Positions 10,973 through 22,010 of a DNA stretch of 64,000 nucleotides are shown one piece after another (positions within the stretch are counted from its first letter, which is position 1; each line of letters opens with the position of its first letter). The stretch is from Didymella arachidicola (taxonomy: Eukaryota > Ascomycota > Dothideomycetes > Pleosporales > Didymellaceae). Location: the NCBI GenBank assembly GCA_016630955.3, contig CM049986.1, forward strand, positions 1,550,001 through 1,614,000. Reading direction: 5' to 3'. A model generated the notes under the pieces. That model searched no databases and was not told the DNA's origin. It worked only from the letters and a program-made list of their open reading frames with translations. A program made the translations under genes and the position numbers.

Positions 10973-12560
10973 GTTGATTAATAGAGAGTCGGGTTGGTCG
11001 TTACTGGCGAATCGGTGAATATAGTTTTGATGAGTAGAAACTGTGGTTTGACTGTGGATAATTTTATGCAGAGCAACAGAAGCCGCAAGTCCAGGTTAAG
11101 TACTCCCAGCTCACAAAAATACGTCATGCGTCTCGACAGTGGTAACTACTATGCTGTCAGTGCCTCAGACCTTCCTATCATGGTTCCCATGGAGATCCAG
11201 ATCATGACAACATGATCTCTGGAGGGCCGGTGCACTACGCTGACCGTGCAGTGTCAGAAACTGCCGCAAGTGGGCAGACACATGGCGATCTAGCATATGT
11301 ATCGTGAGCTAGAGCGGGAGCTATTCGGTAGGCAATTGTATTGTGTCTTTGTTTTGTGGAGGTTGGTGCTGCGTCATCGACAGCAGCGCTTTGGAGACAA
11401 TGACAACTAGAGTCTTCTGGCGGTCATTCATCGTCCAAAACCTTTACCGCACTTCTCTGCATTTATGTTGGAAGAGTGTGACCCGTAGTTACCACCAGTT
11501 TTGCTTCAGGCTCATTCGAGCATCTTACATTCATTCCTGAGCTCGTTCGTTGCGCCGCTAGCGTGGTCGAATCGAAACATTTCTGGCAGACGTCAACACG
11601 CGACAAGGAAAGGTTAGCGTCAGGGACACTGTGGGGCATCAGGATGGGTATTCAGATTGCCGACCTTCGGAAGATCGAAATTGTCGATTGCATCGGAGGC
11701 CAGACCGGGAGCCGATGATGGCAGAGATGCTGAAAGTGTGGTAGGAGGCTGGGGTTGACGTTGGTGCGACGCGTAAACGCGGTCGCGCGTTGAGTCGTGA
11801 CGTTGAGAATGCACTTAGACCTCCTCTTTGGGACAACTAGAAAGAGCGCCCTGCATCATATCGATCTACCCCCTGAACACTGCGCGAGCCTTCTGAGGTC
11901 GAGCAGATAGAAGAATCAGTTGTTGACAGCTGATATCCAAGCCTGCTACGTCGTTCTTCCATTGAACGCCCTTGGCACTCGTCCATAAGACAACACATGT
12001 CAGTGGTATGTTCAGGTTCTGGAACGCCTGAAAGTAGATATTATGATAGAACTTCTGCTCGGGTTTTCATGAAGATCCTCGCCTTCTCGGCGTCTGAAAC
12101 TTTAGCTGAGCTGTAGACTGTCCTAGAGAGACTGCTTCGAGCGAGACTCCGCCAACGCAGCATCGAAGCTGAAGCAGCAAGATGGAGAACGTATAGTTAG
12201 CACAATTGCTAACGAATTTTCTGTTGGATTATTGTATGTGTTGCAATGTCTTCTCATATAGATGTTGATGTCGAATGAAGGGTGCAGAAATGCAGCTCGC
12301 GCAGCCTCGTCTTGGCGGCCGCTGTCCGATCGCCGCGGAAGAGAGCATTGACCACAGCACGTAAGGTCCATGCCTTCAACACCACAAAACGCTTCCCGCT
12401 CGCAACCGCATCTTCTAGCTACGTATCGCATTCGTACAGCCAGTGTATACGTACAGTCTAGGCCCTACGACTCGAGTGAACCACACACAAGCGCATTGTA
12501 TAGGCTGTCAGCCGTTTCATCCGTTGCAAACCGCGTATTTGCGCCTCAAGAGTCTCGGTG
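10973..12560. other. 1.6-kb intergenic region, no gene seen
   Basis: ORFs on both strands are short and carry no recognisable motif. It should hold the CHZ1 promoter near 10973-11200 and the cyclin promoter near 12300-12560. Confidence 0.4.
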
Positions 12561-13614
12561 ATGGTATCAGCAGCAGGGACGCCCCAGGCAACACGACGTG
12601 AGCGCCCACGGCCACCACCACCGGCAGTTGTTGAAGCAGAGCAACAATGGATGTTCGAAGAAGAGGAGCTGGATCGCGCGCCCTCGATCCTGGATGGAAT
12701 GCCGGTGGAAGAAGAGCGCATGCTTCGGCGGAAAGGCGTCAACTTCATCCTGCAGGTTGGGATGATGCTCAAATTGCCACAAACCACATTGAGCACAGCT
12801 GCTGTGTTTTTTAACCGGTACCTTATGCGGAATAGCCTGAAGCCGAAGCCTGGATACAAGCCCTTACATCACTATGTTAGTACATAAGAAAGCTCACAAG
12901 CTTGTTGAGATCCTGCTAACACGAACGCAGCAAGTCGCGGCCACCGCCCTTTTCCTCGCCACAAAAGTCGAAGAGAACTGTCGAAAGATGAAGGAGCTGG
13001 TTGTCGCATGCGTACGAGTTGCGCTCAAAGACCCCAACAAGCTGGTCGACGAGCAAACAAAGGATTTCTGGAAATGGCGCGATACGATACTTTACAGTGA
13101 AGATGTTCTGCTCGAAAGCTTATGCTTCGATCTGAACATCGAATCACCATACAAAACGATGTACGATATGATGAAGTACTATAGCGTTGAGCACAACAAG
13201 AAGCTGCGCAACTCCGCTTGGGCATTCTTGGCAGACTCAGCGCTCACCCAGATGTGCCTGTTGTTCGACTCGCGAACGATCGCTGCCGCGTCTCTGTACT
13301 GTGGCGCGCGTATGGCAGAAGTCGCTCTGGACGAGGACGACGGCAAGCCATGGTGGGAAATCCAGCACGTCAAGATTCGCGACATTCGGCGAGCCTGCAA
13401 CCTCATGGCTGATATCTACGAGCGGACCCCAGACAAGGACGATGAGACGAACAAGTACTCTGGGCTTAGAAGTCCCGAAGATGGTCTCGACTTCGGCAAC
13501 ACACCAGGCAGCATGGAAGGCGTGCAGATGACAGGGCAGGATTCGAGTCAAAACCTGCCCACAAACGGCAATGTGACAGAGAGGGGTAGCGAAGAGGGCG
13601 AGCTGGACGGCTAG
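12561..13614 (+). CDS. Cyclin of the C/K/T/L transcriptional class
   Basis: Model join(12561..12875, 12931..13614), 332 aa; the 55-bp intron GTTAGT...ACGCAG falls inside the first cyclin fold. Conserved landmarks are EEERMLRRKGVNFILQVGMM, LPQTTLSTAAVFFNRYLMR, the alpha-3 helix QVAATALFLATKVEENCRKM, and ILYSEDVLLESLCFDLNIES leading into the second fold. This is the layout of cyclins that partner CDK9/Bur1, Ctk1 or CDK12-like kinases and regulate RNA polymerase II. Among yeasts the closest roles are Bur2/Pch1/Ctk2; which one cannot be fixed here. The last ~60 residues are acidic and disordered. ATG 12561 follows an in-frame GTG and opens MVSAAGTPQATRRERPRPPP. Confidence 0.88.
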
Positions 13615-14527
13615 GGAGAGCCCACGAGCACCTCTGAGAGCACATCTGCTTCAGCCCCTGCCCCTCCTGAAGCAGCAGATTCAAGAATCTGCCCGGACTG
13701 TGCTGGTGTGATGTTGTGCCACTTCTGGTGCGCCTCCACTGACAGGCCGAAGCGCATCGCCCCTATCGTGGTGGTAGACCCCATCACTCTTCCTGTGCCC
13801 CCTGCACCGACTCGTTCTGAGGATTTCGGCGATGTTATTTATTTTGGTTTCGGCGGCTGGCGTTAGGCGAATGGGCACAGAGATACCCTTGGGCCGAGAG
13901 GGTTGGGCCATCCATATTGAATCATCCTTTCAATGCATGCGTGCATGCGCTACCATAACAGCTACACTCGCTCGTTAGCTATGTGATCATAGGAGCAACG
14001 CGACTTTTTCATGGCTGCAGCGTCACTTGCATCATTCATATGCTATGAGGTTGAAATAGTCATGGTGCCAGTCTACGTGCTCTTTCTCTGCTGTGGCTGG
14101 AGCATCTTGCTGCTCGTCCAGAACAGACGCACAACGATTTGACGTCTCCAACCGTCGTCTCTACACGGTCCCATGGAGCCCGACTCCACACAATGCGCCA
14201 CGGGCTGTCTGCAAACTCTTGCATTGTCGCAGTGATAGCCGTGCATATGGTAAAGCCCCAAGCTTCTGCTGATTCTGGATCCGTCCACACTCGTAATTTT
14301 AAGTGAAGCGTGCCGGGATGCGCAAGTGTGCTCACTGTTAAGACACTATTGTTTTGGGTGCTTGGCTTATCACACCACGCTTGTAAATAGAGAAATTGAG
14401 TCTGTATGAAGTCTTTACACTTAGGTCTCTACCTAAGTAGACGCCAGCGCAGATGAATATATTAAGCATTGACTACGCTGCTACTTTTTTGTTCGTGCTG
14501 TATCCATTTCCTATCCAATACCCTAGA
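13615..14527. other. Intergenic between cyclin and SRPK-like kinase 3' ends
   Basis: No supported gene. Minus-strand ORFs 13681-13911 (76 aa) and 14060-14335 (91 aa) have somewhat protein-like composition, but no family signal and no splice support. A purine-pyrimidine alternating run, TGCATGCGTGCATGCGC, lies near 13934. Confidence 0.4.
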
Positions 14528-15772
14528 TCACGGCAAAACGTCACTGACTGTCTCAAGTATTTGACCCACAAGGATCGCAGGTGTTGTCATGACGCTGTCA
14601 AACAGCGGTTGGCCAACAACCAGCTCAAATAGCTAGACGGGTCATTAGTCTTCCAGCAACACGTGTTGAGAACCTGTATCGCAGGAACTAAACTCACTAA
14701 ACAACCCATGCTCCATAGATCTACGCGGTAATCCAGTTTATCTTTGAAAATGACCTCAGGGGCACGAACATGGAGCGGAGTGTGCAAGGTGCCACGACAC
14801 TCATCGCGTAAGAAGGACTGACCAAAATCAACGATCTTAATCGATGTAAACGATGATTGGAGGTTTGTAGGACAGAAAGTAGGTCTGACGAGATATCGAG
14901 GTACGTCAGGCCCTAGTTGCTGAGCATCGGTTCTTTGAACAGTACCTGTCTCAAGCGATCCGAGTTTATGGAGGAAATCTTCTTGACGCAAGGTCTCCAA
15001 CGAAGGGATCGCGAATGCCAGGTTGCGGGTATGCAGATCTAAGGATGGTCAGCACTGCTGATGCTACTGCTGACAATGTACTGTACCTGCATGAGCAATA
15101 TTCTGTTCGTGCAGGAAGCACAACCCAAGCAAGGCTTATTTCGCAATGGTTCTCGCAAGCGTTCCGGGAAGCCTCTCGATGTTGGAATACACGTCAAGAT
15201 AATCGGCTACGCTTGGCCCTAATAGCTCCAATACAAGGTATGCATGGGTTCCATTTGGCCCATTGATCTGGAAAGAATCTCTCATCGTCATGATGTATTG
15301 ATAGTTAGGCTGATCTGAGCGTGCTGCCGCTATTGCACGCAAAACAGTAGTCTCTCGATGCTGCTTGGGTTCAGATACCGAAATTTTTAAAGCAACGTAT
15401 GTTTGGTCTCTAGCAGAGAGTCAGCCAAAGCTTGTCAATGTATCGCAGAAAGCGAGACCTGAAATTGCGGGCAGCCCAAACAGTCGAGTATCCGCCCCAG
15501 CCTAGTTTGTGCAGAATCTTGTACCTGCCATTGCTGTAGCAGTCTCCGAGGTGAACAGGATGATAGCCACCCCGGTGGTAGCGATATAGAGGTTCAGCAT
15601 CTGTCCTACAAATATGTGTAGACCCATTCATCGGTGGACCAAGCTGAGAAGGTTGTGCAGGTGTGGAGGAGAGGGAACATCGAAGCACGAACGCTGCCAA
15701 GCATGATTTGTTTGCCAGCCATCTATGGGCAGATACATTGCGAGGACGAATGCATACTCTAGAGACACCCAT
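14528..15772 (-). CDS. SRPK-like protein kinase lacking the C-terminal lobe end (possible pseudogene)
   Basis: Model complement(join(14528..14632, 14698..15038, 15087..15409, 15459..15772)), 360 aa, all joins in phase. SR-protein kinase features: GGYHPVHLGDCYSNGRYKIL, the glycine loop LGWGGYSTVW, lysine in QTYVALKISV, catalytic loop IAHADLHTRNL in place of the usual HTDLKPEN, KIVDFGQS (DFG), VRAPEVIF and YRVDLWSMGCL. The frame stops at TGA 14530-14528 after VSDVLP, where family members normally continue for about 60-80 residues (subdomains X-XI). Either this is a minimal divergent kinase or the TGA, one transition from CGA or TGG, has killed it. The first intron has a weak GTCTCG donor. An intact SRPK lies at 32.8 kb. 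Confidence 0.75.
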
Positions 15773-15858
15773 GTGTCCGCTGCGCGCATGAGTTGTCCAT
15801 GTAATTATTTACCTCGCTGAACACTCGAGTGGACGCCTCTAACGGGTTAGTGCTGACG

Positions 15859-16454
15859 ATGGAGAAGCTGCCGGAGGAGTTGCGGATGTCGGTTGTGGAT
15901 CGAACTTTGTCGGTCGAGGATCTGGTTAATCTACGTTACGTGTCCAGTGCGTGGCGAGATAGCGTGGATAGGTCGTTCATCAGGAACTGGGTACAGCAAC
16001 GCCTGGCAGGGAAGCAGTTCGCGGCGAGTTTATATGCGGGTTTGCATGTCGTACAACACCATGCGAATGGTACGGGCTCATCTGTACATACTTTCGACTC
16101 ATATTTGTATCTTACCTGTGTTGGGCAGACTTCGTGAACGAGAGCATGTCAGTCGTATTGTGCGTAGCGAAGGATGGGGTAGCGACGTGGCTAACGCAGC
16201 GATTCGAGGGACGGCGTCCGGGGTGTGAGCGATGGAGCTGTGATACATGTGGGGGATATGCTTGCGAGGGATCCGCTTCGAGCAAGCCATACCTTCTGGT
16301 CCAGATAGATGGTGCAGATGGTCGGAATGCCTGGTATGTAGTGGAGCTGGACGTGGAGGCATTATTGAAAGTAGAAGGGTTGCCGCAAATCGCGCTACTC
16401 AGCGAATGCGCTGTAGCTAATGAGACAACCTTGGAACGTGTAGAGATTCTGTAG
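15859..16454 (+). CDS. Small F-box-type protein
   Basis: Model join(15859..16069, 16129..16454), 178 aa; 59-bp intron GTACGG...GGGCAG. The N-terminus MEKLPEELRMSVVDRTLSVE followed by DLVNLRYVSSAWRDSVD matches the short F-box pattern (LP-x-E-L...L..LRLVS..WR), the docking site for Skp1 in SCF ubiquitin ligases. The C-terminal ~110 residues contain a CxxC pair (SCDTCGGYACEG) and no known substrate-binding repeat. ATG 15859 was chosen because the frame upstream begins only with GTG. Its start is 86 bp from the start of the SRPK-like kinase, so the two share a very short divergent promoter. The F-box call rests on about 35 residues. Confidence 0.62.
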
Positions 16455-16985
16455 AATCAAGGTAGCACCTGAGGATAGACAAGAATACGATCATTTAAAT
16501 AGGTCCTGAAGCCGTCCTCAAGGACTTACAGCGTTTCCGTCTATCAAGTAAGTTGGGGCCTAAGCAAGACCGCTCGAAGCCTCGATGAGTCGCAAAGTGC
16601 GCTGCTACCACAGGTGATTTCTGAGCTCATTTGTCCCGTGCGAATTAAGTTCTTCCAAAATACACCTATCTGGAAGGGACTAGATCGTGCCTACTTGAGC
16701 TGTACTATCAACGCCACTATTTTTAGGCGGTTACTCTGACTCGACAACAGAGCACACAAATAATGCGGCTTTCTCGAACCTAGGTCGAGGTAACCCAACT
16801 CGGGACCAAGAGGTATCTCTGCAGGTCAGCAGTTTGCATTATGATGCGATCGAAATTAACTTGAGATGTTGAAAATCACCACATATCTTTTGCAATGGAC
16901 ACAGCAGCTATTGCGTTGTCTAACATCAATTATTCTAGCGTACTTAGCAGCTTATCACGGAGTACCAAACATAGGACTTTCTTCC
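16455..16985. other. Intergenic, AT-richer, no gene seen
   Basis: Nothing beyond very short ORFs. It separates the F-box gene from the SDR pseudogene. Confidence 0.4.
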
Positions 16986-18080
16986 ATGAATGAGCCATTC
17001 CATTGCTATATCGACTTCCATATTAGGAATCTTGCTGGGAAGATGGCTTTCGTTACAGGAGGTAAGTCTTTCTATGGTGGTGTCATCACTCCGAAAGCCC
17101 GAATACTAAGAGATTATAGGTGCCAGCAGTGGGCGAATCATACGTACGGGCCCTGATCAAAGCAAAGTAAGTCCTGGCTCCAGATTGTAGTTTGATTGTA
17201 CGAATATAGAACACACAGATACCACAGGGTGCGTGTCTGTATTGCCGTTCTGAACGTTGATCTTGGGGAGAGCCTGGCTACCGAGCTTGTAAGTTGAGTT
17301 GTACGGATGAGCCTTGTTGAGGTTCACCATCTAATATGCTCTCTGGTGCAGGATAGAATTTTGCCGCTGCGATGTCACCGAATGAGGGGATCAAGCGCAA
17401 TTGTTTCGCGAAGCAGCGTCTCGGTATCCTTCGGGTCGTATCGATCATGCCGTCGCAAACGCTGGCATATCGGTCAAAGATGGGGTCTGTACTTACGACG
17501 GTACCTTGCCCCGGTCAAAGCCTATTGGTGAAGCTGATTTGAATAAGCCAGATCGGAAGATCCTTGATGCCGATGTCACCTGTCATGTACACAGTAAAGC
17601 TCGCCTTCCACTACTTCGTCAAGCAGACCGATACTACACCTTCGCCTTCCCAGCAAGACACCTGTTTGGTGCTCATGGGCTCAGGTGCTGCATTCCTCGA
17701 CGTGCCCAGAACACCACAATACTGCGCTGCCAAATCGGGCACGCGCGACACCATGCACTCACTGCGCCGCACTGCATTCTACCATAGGTACCATAGCAAC
17801 CGCGTGAACATGACTGCGCCATGTTATCAAGACGATTATTCTGCCCGCAGAGACGTTCCAAAGGACTGAGGAGATAGGCGTTGACTTCGCCGCACTCGAG
17901 GATGCTCGACAGTGTCTCTTGCGTATCTTGAGCGATGGGTCGATCAATGGGCGTTTACTATCTCTTCCGCCGCGAAAATAAGCAAAGAAGGGCTATTTGG
18001 ACCTTGACATCGACCCATATCCATACGAGGACCTCCTTGTGGAGACACAGAGCGAGCATTTCAGACCTGCCGCTGTCGTA
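16986..18080 (+). pseudogene. Broken short-chain dehydrogenase/reductase (SDR) gene
   Basis: Pieces of a classical NAD(P)-binding SDR appear in order across all three forward frames. LAGKMAFVTG precedes intron donor GTAAGT. Next comes the GASSG dinucleotide-loop region, where a small length change breaks the frame before GESYVRALIKAK. Then KVRVCIAVLNVDLGESLATEL; the CDVTE segment followed by TGA near 17385 (Trp expected) and QAQLFREAASRYP; and DHAVANAGISVKDG (NAG motif). After another frame change come VMYTVKLAFHYFVKQTD and the active-site region TPQYCAAKSGTRD (YxxxK). Further on are NGRLLSLPPRK, a TAA, and AKKGYLDLDIDPYPYEDLL. At least two frame changes and two or more nonsense codons rule out a working enzyme. 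Closest in style to fungal 15-hydroxyprostaglandin-dehydrogenase-like SDRs. Confidence 0.85.
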
Positions 18081-19006
18081 TTGGGCTTATTCATTGATGA
18101 AGAGGGCCGACAAGAAGTACTGCCCATGAATGTGGAGGCACAATCTGCGTATTGTATGTCCGCACAGATCAGACTCGAGGATTTCAAGCAAAAAAATACG
18201 AGGCTTTGGTCCTGGTGTAGGTCTTCAGCGCCGTACTTACGGTATCCACTCCAAAATTGACATGGCCCAGCCTCGAGCACGCGCTTCAAACCTTATTTAA
18301 CATCACGTTTCCACTTCTATCCTTTCTTTTTCGTAAAGCCTCTTTAAGGTACTTGCTATCGCATCACCCTCATCTCAGCGTTGTCAGCCAATGGCACGTC
18401 GTCCACAACTTAACAGACCGCAGTTCTCAGCAGCACTCAGAATGCCCAGTGGATAGACAAGTGACAGGCACGCGCCACACCAAGACAGCCTGCGCCGAGC
18501 GCTCGAGCAGGCGAGACGGCACCGGAACGTTGCGCGACTTGACCTCTCACGTCGTTTTCCTTGCTTCTATATCCTCGGTATCCGTGTCGTCCCAAGAGAA
18601 TCGCAAATGCGCAACATCTAGTCCCTTGAAGGCCCATGTCACTCGCAGTAGGATGTCGTTGGCGAAATGCGGGGGATGCGCGTTTGAAGACGAGTGAATG
18701 GGACGGCCGCTAGCGGCAGCCAATCAACCGAGCAGTGCATGCAGAGTGCCAATGTTTGGGGTCTGGGCAGATGCTGTGCGCTCGACGAATTGGTAAATGA
18801 GTATGTCTGATGTGTGCAGGGGCAAGTCGTGCAGCAGAAGTGTATAAGGTATGGAGGAAGGTGCGTAGGTGCCAGAAACTTTTCCAAAATACAGGCCTGG
18901 AAATATTATTTGTAGCAGTCCTGTACGCCCAACAACCTATCCTCGACATCTTTACACTTCGACCTAGTTTCTACTCTATCCGCCTTCGCCGGCAGAAGTC
19001 GGCTTC
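18081..19006. other. Intergenic between SDR pseudogene and MFS transporter
   Basis: The 146-codon ORF 18257-18697 looks random. The region includes the MFS promoter. No repeat was noticed. Confidence 0.4.
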
Positions 19007-20723
19007 ATGGCGCCGCTCACCAATACCGACAGCCTCCATAAGGATGCAGGAGCGATCGAAGTCGAGAAGGTTGCATCCCTCGAGGTAGGCAACGTGCCAA
19101 AAGACGTGGATATACTTCTTACGGACGAAGAGAAGAAGATCGTGAAACGAGCCACGTACGATCCAGCGTGCCCTCATGACAGCAAAAGCTTACCACATCC
19201 CAGCCGCAAGACCGACTGGCGTCTCATCCCGATCCTCGGTGCGTGCTACTCGATCAGTGCAATTGACCGTATCAATATCAGTGCTGCGCGAATTGCAGGC
19301 ATGGACATCGAGCTGGGATTCCGCATTGGTGACCGCTACTCCATCGCGCTCCTAGTCTTTTTCATTACCTACTTCATCTTCGAGATCCCTAGCAATGTTG
19401 TACTGCGCAAGGTTGGTGCTGCGAACTGGCTCGCATTTCTGTGTATGTCGTGGGGCCTAGTGACGTTTGGGGCGGGCTTTGCGAAGAAGTGGACGGACAT
19501 CGTTGTTTGCCGTCTTCTGCTCGGTTTGTTTGAGGCTGTAAGTCTTACTCTTGTCATGTTTCTGCAGCCGACTAACGGATCAAGGGCTTCTTCCCGGGAT
19601 CAGTGTAGGTTGAACGCCGCTTTATGTTTTGGTCCCTATTCTAAGCAGAGCAGGTATCTTATCTCCTGCTGGTATACCAGGTTTCAAGTGCAGAAGCGGC
19701 TTGCCGCGTTCTACAGCGTCAATGTGATGGCCAATGGCTTCGGTTCAATCCTCGCATACGGCTGCATGCAACTTTCTGGCAGAAATGGATGGCTTGGATG
19801 GCGCTGGTTCGTACTCTTTTCAAGACATCGATACCTGCTCACAAACACAGGATCTTTATTATCAACGGCGCAATGACCATGTTCCTCGCAGTGCTTGGCC
19901 GTGTCCTTATCGTCGATTTCCCAGACAAAGTTCACAAGAGCCGCTTCCCATTTCTCCAGCCCGCCGAGGTTGCTTCCATTCAAGCCAAGCTCGAGCGCGA
20001 TCGCCGCGATGCAGAGTACGATGCACTCACTATGAGCAAGTTCCTCTCCGCGTGCGCACGCTGGGAGCTCTGGGTATTCGCCCTCAAGTTCTTCGCAGTC
20101 ACGACCATCGTGTATGCGCTTGCATTCTTCATCCCAATCATCCTGCAAGGCATGGGCTACAGTGTCGGCATGACGTTCTTGCTGTCTGCGCCGCCGGCCG
20201 TAGCTGCGGTGCCGTGGATCATGCTGTGCTCGTGGGCGGCTGACAAGTACCATCTCCGCTCGCCTTTCGTTATCCTGCAGTGTGTCCTAGGTATTGTCGG
20301 ATTGATGATCGTCGCATACGCGAAGAACAATGGCGCGAGATACTTTGGTATCTTCATGGGTCTCGCTGGAGCAAATGCCAACATACCAACGGCTTTGGCG
20401 TGGCAGGCGAACAATATCCGCGGCCAATCTCTACGCATGGTGGCTTCTGGTCTCCAGGTTCGTCTTCCACTTCTTGTCTAATGAATGTCGTCTGATCTAA
20501 ACAGGTCGGCTTCGGTGCCATCGGTGGCATTTACGCCTCAACCGTGTTTATGCAGAAGGAGGCTCCTACGTATAGAACAGGGCTATGGGCCGTCACTGGG
20601 GCCCAGCTCTACCTTGCTGTGTCGACACTCGGCATGACCTACCATTACTGGCGCCAGAACAAGAAGGCTGATCGCGGTGAAGTCGTGTTAGAGGGAATGG
20701 AGGATTTCAGGTACACCTACTGA
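19007..20723 (+). CDS. MFS transporter, Dal5-like anion:cation symporter family
   Basis: Model join(19007..19537, 19585..19604, 19654..19806, 19851..20457, 20505..20723), 509 aa, with introns of 47, 49, 44 and 47 bp and a 20-bp microexon encoding GFFPGSV around its junctions. About twelve hydrophobic helices are present. Family marks: DWRLIPILGACYSISAIDRI at helix 1, FITYFIFEIPSNVVLRKVGA, the helix 4-5 block LLLGLFEAGFFPGSVYLISC, and the central loop with FPFLQPAEVASIQAKLERDR. Dal5-type carriers import small carboxylates such as allantoate, nicotinate or pantothenate across the plasma membrane; the substrate is unknown here. The flanking SDR pseudogene could be a former partner, which is speculation. 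Confidence 0.9.
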
Positions 20724-21072
20724 GATTGTCCCGTCGTATCCATCTGTCAGGGACACTGTGTCAATGCCTATGTATTCAGTATATACCGAGCCAGCTTTCA
20801 TATCCTCAATGAGAATGATAACTAGGTTCTCGAGAACTCGGTGCAAACGCCGAATAAGTCGAGTCTTGATACCGAGCCTCAACATCATCGTGACCGGAGA
20901 TGCATCATCCTAGCTCCGTCAATCAGGGCGCAGAACCGGATTGCTCAGCATGCACCGTAATCTGCCAAAAGTCGGCAAAACACGCACGGTAAAAATGGCG
21001 CGACGTTGTTGAGTGGAGCGCACCACAGGCTACGTCGATGTGATGCGGCAGGAGCGATCTGAGCTTCTGACG

Positions 21073-21086
21073 CCGTGACGTCACGG
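21073..21086. promoter_or_regulatory. Perfect CRE palindrome CCGTGACGTCACGG
   Basis: Fourteen-base perfect palindrome containing the full CRE TGACGTCA (21076-21083), the classical site of ATF/CREB bZIP factors (Atf1/AtfA/Sko1 in fungi). It lies 285 bp upstream of ATG 21371 and about 100 bp upstream of the leader intron, a good position for control of that gene under stress. Occupancy is inference. Confidence 0.6.
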
Positions 21087-21179
21087 TGGTGGGGGCAGCT
21101 TCTCAGTCAAAAGACGCGCGGGGCTCGACAACAAAACACCATCTCACTCACAATCCCTCCACTGCATCTCAAACTAAAG

Positions 21180-21231
21180 GCAAGTCTGAATTGAACCGTG
21201 TGTGACGTTGCAACGGCTAACATCCCCACAG
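21180..21231 (+). other. Probable 5'-UTR intron with GC donor
   Basis: AAAG|GCAAGT at 21180 matches the GC-AG donor class, GGCTAAC gives a branch site, and CCCCACAG ends at 21231 (52 bp). It lies in the leader of the 67-aa gene. GC-AG introns are about 1% of fungal introns, so the call is tentative. Confidence 0.5.
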
Positions 21232-21370
21232 AACCCACGACTCTCTCAACCTACCCTCAACGTACGCGTTCCCAACTCACCCATCACCCCAAAACCAAGC
21301 ACCTCTCAACACACCCTCATCCTCAGCCGACATTCAAACAGCCCTAACACCCCAGCAGCCACATACCACA

Positions 21371-21574
21371 ATGTCCGCACCCCAGCAAGGCCGCCAGTCC
21401 CCCGAGCCGGAGAACCAGTCCGACGCACAGAAGGGCCAGCAGGCGCAGCCCAACCAGCAAGGCGGCGAGACCGAGACCCAGAAGAAGAGCGATGACTCCA
21501 AGAACAACCTGCCTTCGAACCCGGAGCACGTGCTTGCCAAGCACGCTGAGGAGACGACGAGCAAGAAGGTCTGA
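21371..21574 (+). CDS. Small hydrophilic protein (67 aa), unknown
   Basis: ATG 21371 in context ACCACAATG, stop TGA 21572-21574. MSAPQQGRQSPEPENQSDAQ opens a Gln/Glu/Lys/Ser-rich, disordered chain that ends with DLPSN-like LPSNPEHVLAKHAEE and TTSKKV. No hydrophobic core, no Cys. Such tiny hydrophilic proteins in fungi are often stress- or conidiation-linked. The CRE and spliced leader upstream support real expression. Function unknown. Confidence 0.65.
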   Translation: MSAPQQGRQSPEPENQSDAQKGQQAQPNQQGGETETQKKSDDSKNNLPSNPEHVLAKHAEETTSKKV

Positions 21575-22010
21575 GGTGGATGGACTGCCGGTGGTGAGTT
21601 GGAGACGGGGATGAAGACCTGAGGTGATGGAACGGCAAGAGCCGCGAGTATATACCATGGTGCTGAGTTGACATGGCGAATGTAATGGTTTGACGGCATG
21701 TCATGTACTGTTCAAGTTTGCACTGACCGTTGAGTAAGCGTAATGTAGAGGGTTTTGAAGTCGCGAGCAAGCTGTGTTGAGAGCTGTTGGGTCTTCTCAT
21801 CGCTGCGGCTCATGCCTCGTTACCTGGGCAGTATCACTACGATGTCGACAGGCCCCTTCAGCTTATCGTTCGAAAGCACGTCTTAGCTAACCTCAGATTG
21901 TTCATCGCGCTTCCGACTCCCGAGCATTAGTGAGACAGGATGCACAAGCGACACCAACACGAATTGATACACAAGTATGTCACATACCATTCGCAAAGCT
22001 AGTATGCACA
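21575..22010. other. Intergenic between convergent genes
   Basis: 3' regions of the 67-aa gene and GPHR. Nothing else seen. Confidence 0.4.

Larger units (their letters stand above)
20724..21370. other. Intergenic with CRE palindrome and 5' leader of the small protein gene
   Basis: Contains the 14-bp palindrome at 21073-21086 and the probable 5'-UTR intron 21180-21231 (separate entries). The rest is unremarkable. Confidence 0.5.

Noticed and set aside
13681..14335. Two minus-strand ORFs (76 and 91 aa)
   Set aside because: Some protein-like composition but no homologous motif or exon support.
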